From Bacillus sp. cl95 (GTDB lineage: Bacteria > Bacillota > Bacilli > Bacillales > Cytobacillaceae), in the NCBI RefSeq assembly GCF_900115925.1, contig NZ_FOYF01000005.1:186001-250000 (forward strand): a stretch of DNA of 64,000 nucleotides, written 5' to 3'. Positions 37,864-48,364 of this stretch are shown here, piece by piece. Position 1 is the first letter of the stretch; each line of letters begins with the position of its first letter. The translations under genes and the position numbers were made by a program. The notes below the pieces were generated by a model that had not been told where the DNA came from, made no database searches, and saw only the letters and a list, made by a program, of their open reading frames with translations.

Positions 37864-37901
37864 AAGACAGGCAGACCGCTTATGAAGCGCCTGCCTGTCT
37901 T
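37864..37901. terminator. Terminator between yqcI-like gene and coat gene
   Basis: AAGACAGGCAG and CTGCCTGTCTT around an inner GCTT/AAGC stem. It lies between convergent genes. Confidence 0.7.
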
Positions 37902-37904
37902 CCT

Positions 37905-38624
37905 TCAGTTTTTATAAAATTGTCCAGGATTCGGCATTTGTGGTTGACCTGTAAATGGGACGAAGCTACTGGTCATTTGATTCATATCCTGATAGGACAA
38001 TTGTGGAACTTGATAATATTGCTGCTTATTTTGATAAAGGAAGATTTCGTAGGCCATTTCGATATAGTTTGGCACTGAATCTGCCATAACCCTTCTTACG
38101 ACAGGGTTTGTGACTTCGAGAGCTGTCATCGCTAAAAGGGATGCCGTCGACTTGATCAACCCGAGCATATGCCCTGAAATGCCCTGATCTTTTATTTCTT
38201 CAATCGACGTGTTTGGTTTTTTCGGTTGGCTTGGTTTCATGCCATATGCAACGTTATTATTTTGTCTCATCATATAGCGTTTTGTATGATGTGAAGGATT
38301 TGTACCCGTCGTAAAGCATTCGCAAGTGATGTTGTATTGATCAAGAATGAAGTAATACTGGCGGTCTAGTATATCGAGCAGTTCCTGGTCTTTGATAAAA
38401 ACACGAAAAAGCATGAATTGATCTAAGACGTTGATCATGCCGGCCAATACTTCATGTAAATCGAAAACTTCATGCCCCCCATGGTTCAGCTGATCTGTCA
38501 TTCGATTTGGAGGTGTCATGTTCATATTTGGCTGTCCCATTCTTGGTTGTGCAGGTTGAAATTGATTTTGCAATGGACTTTGCCTCCTCTGAGTTTTTCT
38601 TGGTACTGATTTATTATTAACCAA
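37905..38624 (-). CDS. Spore coat protein, CotF/YhcQ-like
   Basis: A 239-residue protein: a Gln/Pro/Met-rich first 50 residues, a four-helix ferritin-like CotF domain (HEVFDLHEVLAGMINVLDQFML, then KDQELLDILDRQYYFILDQYN), a second helical region (GHMLGLIKSTASLLAMTALE, then RVMADSVPNYIEMAYEIFLYQN) and a Gln/Tyr-rich tail. The CotF family is found in the spore coat. The apparent start is TTG at 38624 without a good ribosome site, so the exact start is uncertain. Expression is presumably sporulation-specific. Confidence 0.82.
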   Translation of the reverse strand: MVNNKSVPRKTQRRQSPLQNQFQPAQPRMGQPNMNMTPPNRMTDQLNHGGHEVFDLHEVLAGMINVLDQFMLFRVFIKDQELLDILDRQYYFILDQYNITCECFTTGTNPSHHTKRYMMRQNNNVAYGMKPSQPKKPNTSIEEIKDQGISGHMLGLIKSTASLLAMTALEVTNPVVRRVMADSVPNYIEMAYEIFLYQNKQQYYQVPQLSYQDMNQMTSSFVPFTGQPQMPNPGQFYKN

Positions 38625-38739
38625 TAAAGAGTGATTATTGTTGCACTTCTCTTGGCAAATAAATGCATTTTCAAAAGGCGATAATCCAGTAGGGAATTGG
38701 GAAAAATCTTCTTATGACATAATGGTCGAGGAGTGCGAT

Positions 38740-39327
38740 ATGGAATCATTTATCATTCAATCAAAGACAGGTTTAGCGCTTACTGTTTCCATGGGACAGC
38801 GCATAAAGATTATTGATGTGGAAGGTCAACAAATTGCAGATCTTGTTGCTTATAATGCAAGTGATTTGCATGAGAAACTTGATTCAGTTGCAACAAGAGA
38901 TATTCTGCAATCGGTACATATTGAAAAAAAACAGTCGGTTTACTCGAATCTATATAAACCAATGCTCACTCTGATTGAAGATACGGTTGGCAAACATGAT
39001 TTAGTTTCACCTGCTTGCAGACCAGAAATGTATGCCGTCCTTTACAACAAATACGATAAAGTTGAGAGTTGCTTCAATAACTTAAATCAAGCTTTAGATA
39101 TGTTTGGTGTGCCTGCCCCGTCGCAACATAATCCATTTAATATTTTCATGAACACCTCCGTGAATAAAAACGGCGAAATGGAGTATCAAACCTCTTTATC
39201 CAAATCGGGCGATTACGTTGAATTGAGGGCTGAAATGGATCTCATTATCGCTATTTCTGCATGCCCAAACGAAGAGAGTGCCGGAAATGGTTTTCATTCC
39301 ACTAGTATCATGGTGGAAATTTACTAG
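38740..39327 (+). CDS. DUF1989 (urea-carboxylase-associated family) protein
   Basis: A 195-residue cupin-like protein of DUF1989. It shows AGTGLAL-like opening TGLALTVSMGQRIKIIDVEG, QQIADLVAYNA, the DLVSPACRPEMY block with conserved Cys, and FNIFMNTSVNKNGEMEY. Relatives lie beside urea carboxylase or in amino-acid catabolic clusters; here no such gene is near. The ATG at 38740 with GAGGAG 6 bases upstream is chosen; the frame opens further left to 38638 and would overlap the coat gene's promoter region. Confidence 0.8.
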   Translation: MESFIIQSKTGLALTVSMGQRIKIIDVEGQQIADLVAYNASDLHEKLDSVATRDILQSVHIEKKQSVYSNLYKPMLTLIEDTVGKHDLVSPACRPEMYAVLYNKYDKVESCFNNLNQALDMFGVPAPSQHNPFNIFMNTSVNKNGEMEYQTSLSKSGDYVELRAEMDLIIAISACPNEESAGNGFHSTSIMVEIY

Positions 39328-39382
39328 TTTGGAACGACTACGACTTTGGATGCACTCATTCATACCCACCCCAGTAATATAC

Positions 39383-39500
39383 ACATCGATTTTTGTCGAC
39401 TCGTCGATATATGCCCCATTCATGTCCATATCCTATGATTTCGTATCGATATATGAATTATTCATATCGATATAACCCTTTTCCGCGTCGATATCCTGCC
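39383..39500. repeat. 21-bp-period array E (5-6 units), TCGATAT core
   Basis: Units at 39383, 39404, 39425, 39446, 39467 and 39488: first ACATCGATTTTT, then TCGATATATG, TCCATATCCT, TCGATATATG, TCGATATAAC and TCGATATCCT. Period 21 throughout. The core resembles that of array B, 29 kb away. Located between the DUF1989 gene and npr. Confidence 0.75.
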
Positions 39501-39553
39501 GTACCACAAAAAAAACTCATATACCCCCATGTTCCGTAAATGAATTCCCTTCC

Positions 39554-39619
39554 GAGAGCGACTTAGAAAACATAAATTTTCTACCTTATTGAATTTATGT
39601 GACCACGCTCTCTTTTTTT
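39554..39619 (+). terminator. Two-part terminator hairpin upstream of npr
   Basis: GAGAGCG (39554-39560) pairs with CGCTCTC (39606-39612), and inside CATAAAT pairs with ATTTATG; seven T follow. It may end the DUF1989 transcript, 227 bases away. The remaining 39620-39890 is pyrimidine-rich on the plus strand, and I see nothing else in it. Confidence 0.7.
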
Positions 39620-39794
39620 CTTAAATTCGCACAGATTTTATCCTAGATTCGGTGAAAACACTGAGTCTTTTTCCCGCGCGATTGCTCTACTAAAATACCG
39701 CCTTCCAACTAAATTTCCATTCGTTGTTGTTTTCAGCTGAAAGCACCCCCTATCTTCAATCTCATTTTCTCTTCGCTTTAAGCCTATTTTATAA

Positions 39795-41606
<1,812 letters not shown>

Positions 41607-41657
41607 AGATTAGCGGAATTCCCCGCAAGGAGAGTTAGTCTATCTTTTAAGATTCCC

Positions 41658-41689
41658 AGATGAGAGCACATTGCTCTCATCTTTTTTTT
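41658..41689 (+). terminator. Terminator of npr
   Basis: AGATGAGAGC-ACATT-GCTCTCATCT followed by seven T. Confidence 0.9.
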
Positions 41690-41815
41690 GCAAGATAACA
41701 TACTTTTTATGATTTTGGGTAACTTAAGTCTATGAGCCGACAAATACTAACTGTCCCGTTCTTATGGACAGTATTTTTTATGGGAAATACGTGGAATTAT
41801 TTTTCCAAAATACTT

Positions 41816-41830
41816 ATTTTTCTAAAAATA
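41816..41830. promoter_or_regulatory. CodY-box candidate upstream of peptide transporter
   Basis: ATTTTTCTAAAAATA matches the CodY consensus at 12 of 15, about 67 bases upstream of the -35. Other AT-rich look-alikes are nearby, so this is tentative. Confidence 0.35.
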
Positions 41831-41896
41831 ATGAAAATAAAATGTAAAAAATATTCCGTTTAATAAAGAAAATTAGGCTTTTTCCAATAAGTTGCT

Positions 41897-41925
41897 TTGA
41901 CATTATGAAACTATTCAAATATTAT
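41897..41925 (+). promoter_or_regulatory. Promoter of the POT peptide transporter
   Basis: Consensus TTGACA (41897-41902), 17 bases, TATTAT (41920-41925), then a 26-base leader. This is the strongest sigma-A promoter of the window. Confidence 0.8.
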
Positions 41926-41951
41926 ATTCAATAGAACAAGGAGGTATGAAT

Positions 41952-43445
41952 ATGTCATCAATAAATAAACAGAAAATTGTGGATAGTGTTCCTCAAAAAG
42001 GTTTCTTTGGACACCCTAAAGGTTTATTCACACTTTTCTTCACAGAATTTTGGGAGCGCTTCTCTTACTATGGAATGAGAGCTATCCTCGTATTCTATAT
42101 GTACTATGAAGTATCTAAAGGCGGATTGGGTATCGATGAATCCCTTGCCCTTTCTATCATGTCCATTTACGGATCACTTGTTTACATGTCAGGTATCATC
42201 GGTGGCTGGTTAGCTGACCGAGTTTTTGGATCATCCAATGGCGTATTGTATGGTGGAATTCTCATCATGCTTGGACACATTGCATTGGCATTCCCAGGAA
42301 ATATTACTATGTTCTTCGTTTCTATGGTGTTGATCGTTCTTGGTACAGGCTTACTTAAACCAAACGTATCTTCTGTTGTTGGTGAAATGTACAGCGAAAA
42401 AGATGATCGACGTGACGCTGGTTTTACTATTTTCTATATGAGTATTAATATGGGTGCATTCTTGTCTCCATTAATCGTAGGAACAGTTGCAGATAAATAT
42501 AATTTCCACTTTGGTTTCGGTATCGCAGCTGTCGGTATGGCCTTAGGATTATTAATTTTTGTTGCAACAAGAAAGAAGAATCTTGGTCTTGCTGGAACAA
42601 CAGTTGCAAATCCACTGCCACCAGCTGAAAAGAAAAAGGTATTCACTTTTGTTGGATTAGGTGTAGTGGCTATCGCTGCAATTTGTGCTGTTCTAATTCC
42701 AATGGGACTTTTAACATTCGAAAGCTTCATTAATATCGTTACATTCCTTGGACTTTTGATTCCAACTTTGTATTTTATCGTTATGTACCGCAGCCCTAAA
42801 ACGACTGCTGTTGAACGTTCAAGAATTCTTGCGTATATCCCATTATTTATCGCTGCTGTTATGTTCTGGGCAATCCAAGAGCAAGGTTCAACAATCCTTG
42901 CAAGCTATGCTGATAAGCGTACGCAATTAGATTTTGCAGGTATTCATATCTCTCCTGCATGGTTCCAATCTCTAAACCCTTTATTCATCATCATTTTTGC
43001 ACCAATGTTTGCATGGTTATGGGTTAAACTTGGTCACCGTCAACCAACGATTCCACAAAAGTTCTCACTAAGCTTGTTATTCTCAGGTTTGTCATTCCTT
43101 GTCATCCTATTACCAGGCTACTTTGGTGGAACAGATTCATTGGTTAATCCTTTATGGTTAGTTCTAAGTTACTTAGTTTGCGTATTCGGTGAATTGTTGC
43201 TATCTCCTGTTGGATTATCAGCAACTACAAAATTAGCTCCAGCTGCTTTCTCAGCGCAAACAATGAGCTTATGGTTCTTAGCAAGTGCTGCTGCACAAGC
43301 GCTTAATGCTCAAATGGTTCGATTCTACACACCTGATACTGAAACACTTTACTTCGGTACAATTGGTGGAGCATCTATCGTACTAGGTATCATCCTATTG
43401 ATGATTTCTCCAAAAATCCAAGAATATATGAAAGGTGTAAGATAA
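41952..43445 (+). CDS. dtpT: Di/tripeptide:proton symporter (POT/PTR family)
   Basis: A 497-residue permease with about 14 hydrophobic helices. The POT signature ExxERFxYY is present (FFTEFWERFSYYGMRAILVFY, near residue 30), with GGWLADRVFG after helix 2 and GTGLLKPNVSSVVGEMY in helix 4. It imports di- and tripeptides with protons. Start: ATG 41952 is 7 bases from AAGGAGG, while the ATG at 41946 is only one base away. It follows the secreted protease npr on the same strand, a sensible supply pair though each has its own promoter and terminator. Confidence 0.93.
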   Translation: MSSINKQKIVDSVPQKGFFGHPKGLFTLFFTEFWERFSYYGMRAILVFYMYYEVSKGGLGIDESLALSIMSIYGSLVYMSGIIGGWLADRVFGSSNGVLYGGILIMLGHIALAFPGNITMFFVSMVLIVLGTGLLKPNVSSVVGEMYSEKDDRRDAGFTIFYMSINMGAFLSPLIVGTVADKYNFHFGFGIAAVGMALGLLIFVATRKKNLGLAGTTVANPLPPAEKKKVFTFVGLGVVAIAAICAVLIPMGLLTFESFINIVTFLGLLIPTLYFIVMYRSPKTTAVERSRILAYIPLFIAAVMFWAIQEQGSTILASYADKRTQLDFAGIHISPAWFQSLNPLFIIIFAPMFAWLWVKLGHRQPTIPQKFSLSLLFSGLSFLVILLPGYFGGTDSLVNPLWLVLSYLVCVFGELLLSPVGLSATTKLAPAAFSAQTMSLWFLASAAAQALNAQMVRFYTPDTETLYFGTIGGASIVLGIILLMISPKIQEYMKGVR

Positions 43446-43462
43446 TCATCTTTCACCTAAAG

Positions 43463-43492
43463 AAACCTCCGACATTTTGCCGGAGGTTTTTT
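43463..43492. terminator. Bidirectional terminator after peptide transporter
   Basis: AAACCTCCG and CGGAGGTTT around a 9-base loop, six T following on plus strand. Confidence 0.88.
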
Positions 43493-43497
43493 GTTGT

Positions 43498-43959
43498 TTA
43501 TTTACTGAACCACTCTTCCAATGTCATCATGGGAAAATCTTTTTCTACATCTAACTTTAAAGGTGTAATGAATTCAAGTGAGTTACCATCCGGGTCTGAA
43601 AAGTAAATGGCAGCGTGAGCACTAGGCATATTCGGTAAGACCAATGGTTGTTTTGCAGCAGTAAAACCAAAGTCCGTTTTTATTTCTATCCCTTTATCAT
43701 TCAACCATTCTTTTACCTTTAACATATCTTCGATTTCCACTCGAAAGGCCACATGTCTTAAAGAAGGGTGATAAGGAACACTGACAAGTTCCGTTTCCCA
43801 TAACCCTAACCAACTTTGCCCCTTTTCGATCCAAAAAAAGGCTACTTTATCATTTTTATAAGCCATTTCTAACTCTAAGTTTTTATAAAACTGTACAGAT
43901 GTTTCCAGGTCCTTCACAGGCAAATGAGCTTCATACAAACCTTTTATCAAAATAGGCAT
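43498..43959 (-). CDS. VOC family (glyoxalase/bleomycin-resistance-like) protein
   Basis: A 153-residue protein with the paired beta-alpha-beta-beta-beta modules of the vicinal-oxygen-chelate fold. Candidate metal ligands are His in GLYEAHLPVKDLETSVQFY, His in SLRHVAFRVE, and Glu in DPDGNSLEFI. Enzymatic role (dioxygenase, isomerase or thiol transferase) cannot be assigned. ATG at 43959 follows AAAGGGG too closely; TTG at 43950 lies 9 bases from it and may be the true start. Confidence 0.8.
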   Translation of the reverse strand: MPILIKGLYEAHLPVKDLETSVQFYKNLELEMAYKNDKVAFFWIEKGQSWLGLWETELVSVPYHPSLRHVAFRVEIEDMLKVKEWLNDKGIEIKTDFGFTAAKQPLVLPNMPSAHAAIYFSDPDGNSLEFITPLKLDVEKDFPMMTLEEWFSK

Positions 43960-44369
43960 CCCCTTTATTTCAAATTCATATTCTTATTTTACAATTTTCA
44001 AAAAGGACCCTCTTCCATCTCAAAGATGATTTCTACTACAACTTATGATGTAGTAAAAATCTTCAATGTAGAAACTCCATTTGAATATCTAAAAGCTCTC
44101 TTTGGTAGATCTCCTCATTTATTTCATTGGCATACTTACATCCGAACGATTTTCATTCGACAGAGGAATGGTCTGAAATATAGCTAAAATATAAATGACT
44201 ACTTAAACCATACTTATCGGGACTAAAACTATTTAAATGTTCATTGTTTTTTAATGATTAAACTCGAAAGTAATTGGGCATTTGAGTTATAATAGGAAGG
44301 CATGCACTTGTCAAAGTGCGAGAGTTCTTGTATTTATCACAGATTCAATACCGAAAGCGAGTGTTCATA
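43960..44369. other. 410-base gap before yeeI, little recognised
   Basis: Short frames here show no ribosome site or recognisable family. Near the right end, TATAAT (44288-44293) may be the yeeI -10, although no good -35 stands 16-18 bases before it, and a hairpin GCACTT-GTCA-AAGTGC (44304-44319) without T run lies in the leader. Otherwise I see nothing. Confidence 0.4.
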
Positions 44370-45089
44370 ATGGGTCGTAAGTGGAACAATATTAAAGAAA
44401 AGAAAGCGTCAAAAGATGCAAACACTAGTCGTATTTATGCTAAATTCGGACGTGAAATCTATGTTGCAGCAAGACAAGGTGAACCAAATCCTGAATCTAA
44501 TCAGGCTTTAAAGGTCGTACTTGAGCGCGCGAAAACATACAGTGTTCCAAAGCACATCATCGAAAAAGCGATTGAAAAAGCAAAAGGCGGTTCTGAAGAA
44601 AGCTATGATGAGCTACGTTACGAAGGATTTGGTCCAAACGGATCAATGGTCATCGTCGATGCTTTGACTAATAACGTTAACCGTACGGCTTCAGATGTAC
44701 GTGCTGCATTTGGTAAGAACGGTGGAAACATGGGTGTGAGTGGTTCTGTTGCTTACATGTTCGATGCTACGGCTGTGATTGGTCTTGAGGGAAAGACAGC
44801 TGATGAGGTACTTGAAATCCTTATGGAAGCAGATGTTGACGTGCGTGATATTGCAGAAGAAGACGAAACCGTCATCGTTTATGCTGAACCAGATCAATTC
44901 CATGCTGTACAAGAAGCTTTCAAAAACGTTGGCATTACAGAATTCACCATTGCAGAATTAACGATGCTTGCTCAAAACGACATCACTCTTGAAGAAGAAG
45001 CTCAAGCAAAATTTGAAAAGATGATTGATGCGCTTGAAGATTTAGAAGACGTTCAGCAAGTTTACCATAACGTAGACTTAGGCGAATAA
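44370..45089 (+). CDS. yeeI: YebC/PmpR family protein (YeeI type)
   Basis: A 239-residue protein nearly identical in its opening ([20 protein letters not shown]) to Bacillus subtilis YeeI. YebC-family proteins act as translation factors easing ribosome stalling on proline stretches or as DNA-binding regulators, depending on subgroup. Segments [20 protein letters not shown] and [19 protein letters not shown] are the family core. The ATG at 44370 is chosen by homology; the ribosome site is weak (GCGAG). Single gene with strong terminator. Confidence 0.92.
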   Translation: MGRKWNNIKEKKASKDANTSRIYAKFGREIYVAARQGEPNPESNQALKVVLERAKTYSVPKHIIEKAIEKAKGGSEESYDELRYEGFGPNGSMVIVDALTNNVNRTASDVRAAFGKNGGNMGVSGSVAYMFDATAVIGLEGKTADEVLEILMEADVDVRDIAEEDETVIVYAEPDQFHAVQEAFKNVGITEFTIAELTMLAQNDITLEEEAQAKFEKMIDALEDLEDVQQVYHNVDLGE

Positions 45090-45090
45090 T

Positions 45091-45132
45091 AAAAATGCTC
45101 CTTCCATCTGTTTCGATGGAAGGAGCATTTTT
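45091..45132 (+). terminator. Terminator of yeeI
   Basis: Perfect 18-base arms from AAAAATGCTCC to GGAGCATTTTT around TGTTTC, with a T tail. Confidence 0.92.
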
Positions 45133-45159
45133 TATGGCTTAGGAAAAGGATATTCGAAA

Positions 45160-45280
45160 GTAGAAATCATTCTTCAATTAGACGAAATTAATTGCAAGTT
45201 AGAGGAGATAAAAAATATATGGTAGAGATCATTTATCAAATAGACGAAATTATCCTCAGAGAAGAGGAAATTCCTACTTG
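45160..45280. repeat. Degenerate repeat array H (62-bp double, about 20-bp sub-units)
   Basis: Two direct copies start at 45160 and 45222: GTAGAAATCATTCTTCAATT and GTAGAGATCATTTATCAAAT, both followed by AGACGAAATTA. Inside each, TAGAVGARAT-like segments recur every 18-23 bases. It resembles the other 21-bp arrays but with looser spacing. Together with the leader of the ChaB gene it fills the 308-base gap. Confidence 0.5.
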
Positions 45281-45397
45281 GCCCCTTATCAAAGTAAAAA
45301 TCCTACATAAAATAGTAGCAAGTGTTGCTTAAAGCATGCGTTTAAAACTTCTCCTACAGGAAATAGGATAATAAATAACTTTTAGGAGGAATGTTAG

Positions 45398-45595
45398 ATG
45401 CCTTATCGATCGCTAAGTGAACTACCTGACGCAGTAAAAGACCATTTACCTCACCATGCTCAAGAGATTTTTAAAGAAGCATTCAATTCTGCTAGCGAAG
45501 AATACAAAGATGAAGAAACGGCCTTTAAGGTAGCCTGGAGTGCTGTTAAGAAAAAATATGAAAAGAATAGTCAGGATAAATGGGTAGAAAAATGA
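45398..45595 (+). CDS. ChaB family small protein
   Basis: A 65-residue protein with the whole ChaB domain: RSLSELPDAVKDHLPHHAQEIF, KEAFNSASEEY and AFKVAWSAVKKKY. ChaB was first named as a cation-transport regulator in E. coli but its real role is unclear, and in bacilli it is often a stress-related gene. AGGAGG lies before the ATG. A hairpin AGGCGGT/ACCGCCT (45595-45615) overlaps its stop, without clear T run. Confidence 0.88.
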   Translation: MPYRSLSELPDAVKDHLPHHAQEIFKEAFNSASEEYKDEETAFKVAWSAVKKKYEKNSQDKWVEK

Positions 45596-45633
45596 GGCGG
45601 TAGATTCCACCGCCTTACACTTTTCAAGCCAAC

Positions 45634-46401
45634 TTATTCAAAAAACTTTCTTGCTCTCTTGATGAAAAATAAAGATAGGATTCCTATTATCGTAATATGC
45701 ACTTCTATCATCCATAAACTCTTGATATGTCCTGTTTGGTAAAATGCCAGTGGAAAATCTATTACAGCATGAATAAGAATTGCCAGAATGACATAGGAGA
45801 ATTTCTTTTTCACCACGCCTGCCAACACCAATAAGCTAAAGGCAATCTGCATGAAAGCGGCAAAGAATCTTTCCACACAGCCCAACAAGTAGTAGGAAAC
45901 TCCATTATTCAGTACCGTCTCTTTAATCGTAACTAGTTGTTCTTTAGGCATTTGGCTCCCTAACGAGGCTTCAAGCGTTCCAGCATTGATCATAAATGCG
46001 AAAATGATATTTGGCACCATCATCGTCAACATGAGAACAATGGCCTCAATCCCACCCCAACCAATACCAAACGATAATCCACCTTTATAGTCATGGTATT
46101 TTTTCAAAAGCCAAGTAAATAACAAGAATCGTCCAAGCTCTTCGAATAATCCCGCTGCCATTCCTCCGTATACACCGAATAACCATGGGTGCTCCGCATA
46201 ATTAGGAAAATTGGTTAAAACAGCTACATGCAAAATCTTTTCTAAAATTTGTGTAATAACAATGAAACCAATACTCCCAATGATGATAGGCTTCACATAA
46301 ATACCTGTTTTCTTTTTATAGAAGAGTATCAAACCTGCAAATAACACAAATGAAAAAACCAGTGGTACAAACATAGAAATCAGTGTAGCAGTACTAACCA
46401 T
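45634..46401 (-). CDS. yhfC: YhfC family intramembrane metalloprotease
   Basis: A 255-residue protein with about eight hydrophobic helices. FEELGRFLLF carries the EExxR motif of CAAX-protease-like/PrsW-type intramembrane metallopeptidases, with further conserved residues in GIGWGGIEAIVLM and LIHAVIDFPLAFYQTG (His). Its substrate is unknown. ATG 46401 has GGGGAG 7-8 bases upstream; the frame to 46482 would run through the Fur box. An iron-dependent role is suggested by that box only. Confidence 0.83.
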   Translation of the reverse strand: MVSTATLISMFVPLVFSFVLFAGLILFYKKKTGIYVKPIIIGSIGFIVITQILEKILHVAVLTNFPNYAEHPWLFGVYGGMAAGLFEELGRFLLFTWLLKKYHDYKGGLSFGIGWGGIEAIVLMLTMMVPNIIFAFMINAGTLEASLGSQMPKEQLVTIKETVLNNGVSYYLLGCVERFFAAFMQIAFSLLVLAGVVKKKFSYVILAILIHAVIDFPLAFYQTGHIKSLWMIEVHITIIGILSLFFIKRARKFFE

Positions 46402-46425
46402 TCTAATCTCCCCTTTAGAAATCTT

Positions 46426-46444
46426 CTTAATTATTATCATTATC
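46426..46444 (-). promoter_or_regulatory. Fur box upstream of yhfC
   Basis: On the minus strand GATAATGATAATAATTAAG matches GATAATGATAATCATTATC at 16 of 19. The surrounding TTATCATTAT-CA-ATAATGATAA (46435-46456 region) is a perfect 10-base-arm inverted repeat. It is 25 bases before the yhfC start. Confidence 0.75.
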
Positions 46445-46559
46445 AATAATGATAATATAATCCGTTTTTTTACAATTGTCAAACATTTTTTTGGGAATTT
46501 TTCCTACTTTTCATTTTAGTTCGTTTTTCAAAAGACTTGCTATTAAAGAAAACCAAATA

Positions 46560-46590
46560 AAAAAGGATTTGCAAGGAGCAAATCCTTTTT
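46560..46590. terminator. Terminator of the cupin gene
   Basis: AAAAAGGATTTGC and GCAAATCCTTTTT around AAGGA, directly after the cupin stop on the minus strand. Confidence 0.88.
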
Positions 46591-46591
46591 A

Positions 46592-47089
46592 TCATTTCCA
46601 AACATGTTGCATCGGCCCGCTATCGCCATAAACTGGATCGAGATCAGGCAAGGGTACACTCCGAATTTCTCCTAGAGATTGAGCACGTACACCTGGATCC
46701 CTTTTTCTCAGATTATATCCATTTCCATTGGGATAGGCTCCGACGATTACGAAATCATCGCTGCTCTCCAGCTTTTTATGACCTGTCCCGGCCGGCAGAA
46801 GTATGACATCGCCTTTATTTAGTTCCAGACGGTCTCCTTCCTCTCCACCAATCAGAACAGTGGCTTTTCCAGCCTTTACTCCCAAAACTTCGTGTGAATT
46901 GCTATGATAATGGTGATAATCGAATACGTCACCTGACCAGCTTCCTAACCAATTATGGCGGTTAAAAGTAGCTTCTATTTCATTTGGATTCTCTTCCATT
47001 ACCCCTTCATATACAATGACCGGCAATTTCGGATTGTTGGGGATTTCGCCGTCATCTTTAAACATTATAGTTTTGTAGTGCATTTGCAC
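46592..47089 (-). CDS. Cupin domain protein (YjlB-like)
   Basis: A 165-residue single-domain cupin. Cupin motif 1 is YHHYHSNSHEVLGVKAGKATVLIGGE (metal His, His, Glu) and motif 2 is LNKGDVILLPAGTGHKKL. The first 45 residues (MFKDDGEIPNNPKLPVIVYEG, then NRHNWLGSW) match the Bacillus YjlB group. Activity unknown, possibly a small-molecule isomerase or dioxygenase. Start is GTG at 47089 with GGGG 6 bases upstream; ATG two codons later is possible. Confidence 0.83.
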   Translation of the reverse strand: MQMHYKTIMFKDDGEIPNNPKLPVIVYEGVMEENPNEIEATFNRHNWLGSWSGDVFDYHHYHSNSHEVLGVKAGKATVLIGGEEGDRLELNKGDVILLPAGTGHKKLESSDDFVIVGAYPNGNGYNLRKRDPGVRAQSLGEIRSVPLPDLDPVYGDSGPMQHVWK

Positions 47090-47121
47090 AGTAAACCCCT
47101 CACTTTCCGATAAAAGCTGTA

Positions 47122-47964
47122 TTAAGGTGTCTTTGTACTAAATGTATCTCCCGCTTCTAATTCACCTGAGTTAAATCCTTTATAGAACCAACTCTTTCTT
47201 TGTTCGGATGAACCATGTGTAAAGCTCTCTGGGACCACATAACCTTGTGCCCTTTTCTGAATCGTATCATCACCAACCGCACTTGCAGCTGTCAGCGCTT
47301 CTTCAAGGTCACCTTCTTCAAGCAAATCCATTCCTTGTGCGTGATGTGCCCACACACCCGCTAAATAATCTGCCTGCAATTCAAAACGAACTTGGTATTT
47401 ATTATATTCTTCTTGACTAAGTTTTTGTCGAAGAGGTGCCAGCTTTTCGGTCGTTCCTAAAAGCGTCTGTACATGATGTCCAACCTCATGGGCAATGACG
47501 TAGGCCATCGCAAAGTCACCAGGTGCTTTGAATTTGCGTTGGAGCTCTTCGTAGAAACTCAAATCAATGTACAGTTTCTGATCACCAGGACAATAGAAAG
47601 GACCAACTGATGAACCTGCAGTCCCACAAGCTGATTCAACACTACCCGAATATAGAACTAACTTCGGCTCTTCATATACTAAGCCTCTCTCTTGAAATTC
47701 TTTAGCCCAGACCTCTTCTGTGTCTGCAAGAACGACAGAAACGAATTGAGAAAGCTCCTTCTCCTCTGCCGTTTCCTCGTAAGGTGCGCCGGTATCTGAA
47801 CCTGACGACCCCATACTATTAAGCAGGTCACCTGGGTTTCCGCCAAGCAGCGTTACAATCAGCAAAATCACGATACTGCCGATTCCTCCACCTACAATTG
47901 TCTTACCGCCCATTCCCCTTCGGTCTTCTACGTTAGAACTTCCTCTTCTTCCCTTCCATTGCAT
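47122..47964 (-). CDS. Neutral zinc metallopeptidase, YpfJ family
   Basis: A 280-residue membrane-anchored protein: Arg/Gly-rich cytosolic start (MQWKGRRGSSNVEDRRGMGG), one transmembrane helix (about residues 26-42), linker, and an extracytoplasmic domain with HEVGHHVQTLLG (HExxH) and the family block DQKLYIDLSFYEEL. RFELQADYLAGVWAHHA provides the probable third ligand. Substrate unknown. ATG 47964 has GGGAGG 7 bases upstream; the longer frame to 47991 lacks one. Confidence 0.87.
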   Translation of the reverse strand: MQWKGRRGSSNVEDRRGMGGKTIVGGGIGSIVILLIVTLLGGNPGDLLNSMGSSGSDTGAPYEETAEEKELSQFVSVVLADTEEVWAKEFQERGLVYEEPKLVLYSGSVESACGTAGSSVGPFYCPGDQKLYIDLSFYEELQRKFKAPGDFAMAYVIAHEVGHHVQTLLGTTEKLAPLRQKLSQEEYNKYQVRFELQADYLAGVWAHHAQGMDLLEEGDLEEALTAASAVGDDTIQKRAQGYVVPESFTHGSSEQRKSWFYKGFNSGELEAGDTFSTKTP

Positions 47965-48076
47965 GAAATAGCCTCCCTTATCTTCGCTCAAGTATTCGTA
48001 CTCACATATAATGTCCTTAGTGTTATACCCGCGATTAGGATTTATTTAACTTCATGCTTAATTTATTGTTAAAAAT

Positions 48077-48226
48077 GCTGTTTTCGCATAGATTGTTGCT
48101 TTTACGGAAAAGGCAACAACACGTATAGATTCTTATTTCGTGCTCTTTTCCTCAATATAAAATTCTAAACGCTAAATCCCTAATGGTTTTAGGAACCAAT
48201 AACAACAACGTTTACGAAAAGAGCCT
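48077..48226 (+). repeat. Dispersed intergenic repeat R1, copy 2
   Basis: Begins GCTGTTTTCGCATAGATTGT, passes CAACAACACGTATAGATT and ATATAAAATTCTAAACGC, and ends GTTTACGAAAAGAGCCT: the same order of blocks as 6318-6465. The surrounding gap (47965-48364) otherwise shows only the upstream YpfJ region and plain DNA at 48240-48360. Confidence 0.8.
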
Positions 48227-48364
48227 AAAAAAAGCCCCAGTCCCAACAAAGAAGGGAATGGCGCTTGAGTTCGAAAAGAATGATGATGTTTGGTTGCCTT
48301 ACTATTTTCTCTTCTGATAATTTGAACAAATCATGTTAAATTTCATATAGCCACTATATGATTA

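Noticed and set aside
43960-44190. Possible degraded gene in the gap after the VOC gene
   Set aside because: Frames on both strands give no recognisable homology and no ribosome site.
45330-45375. Sigma-B promoter for the ChaB gene (GTTTAA ... GGATAA)
   Set aside because: The spacing is about 20 bases instead of 12-15 and the -10 does not fit well.
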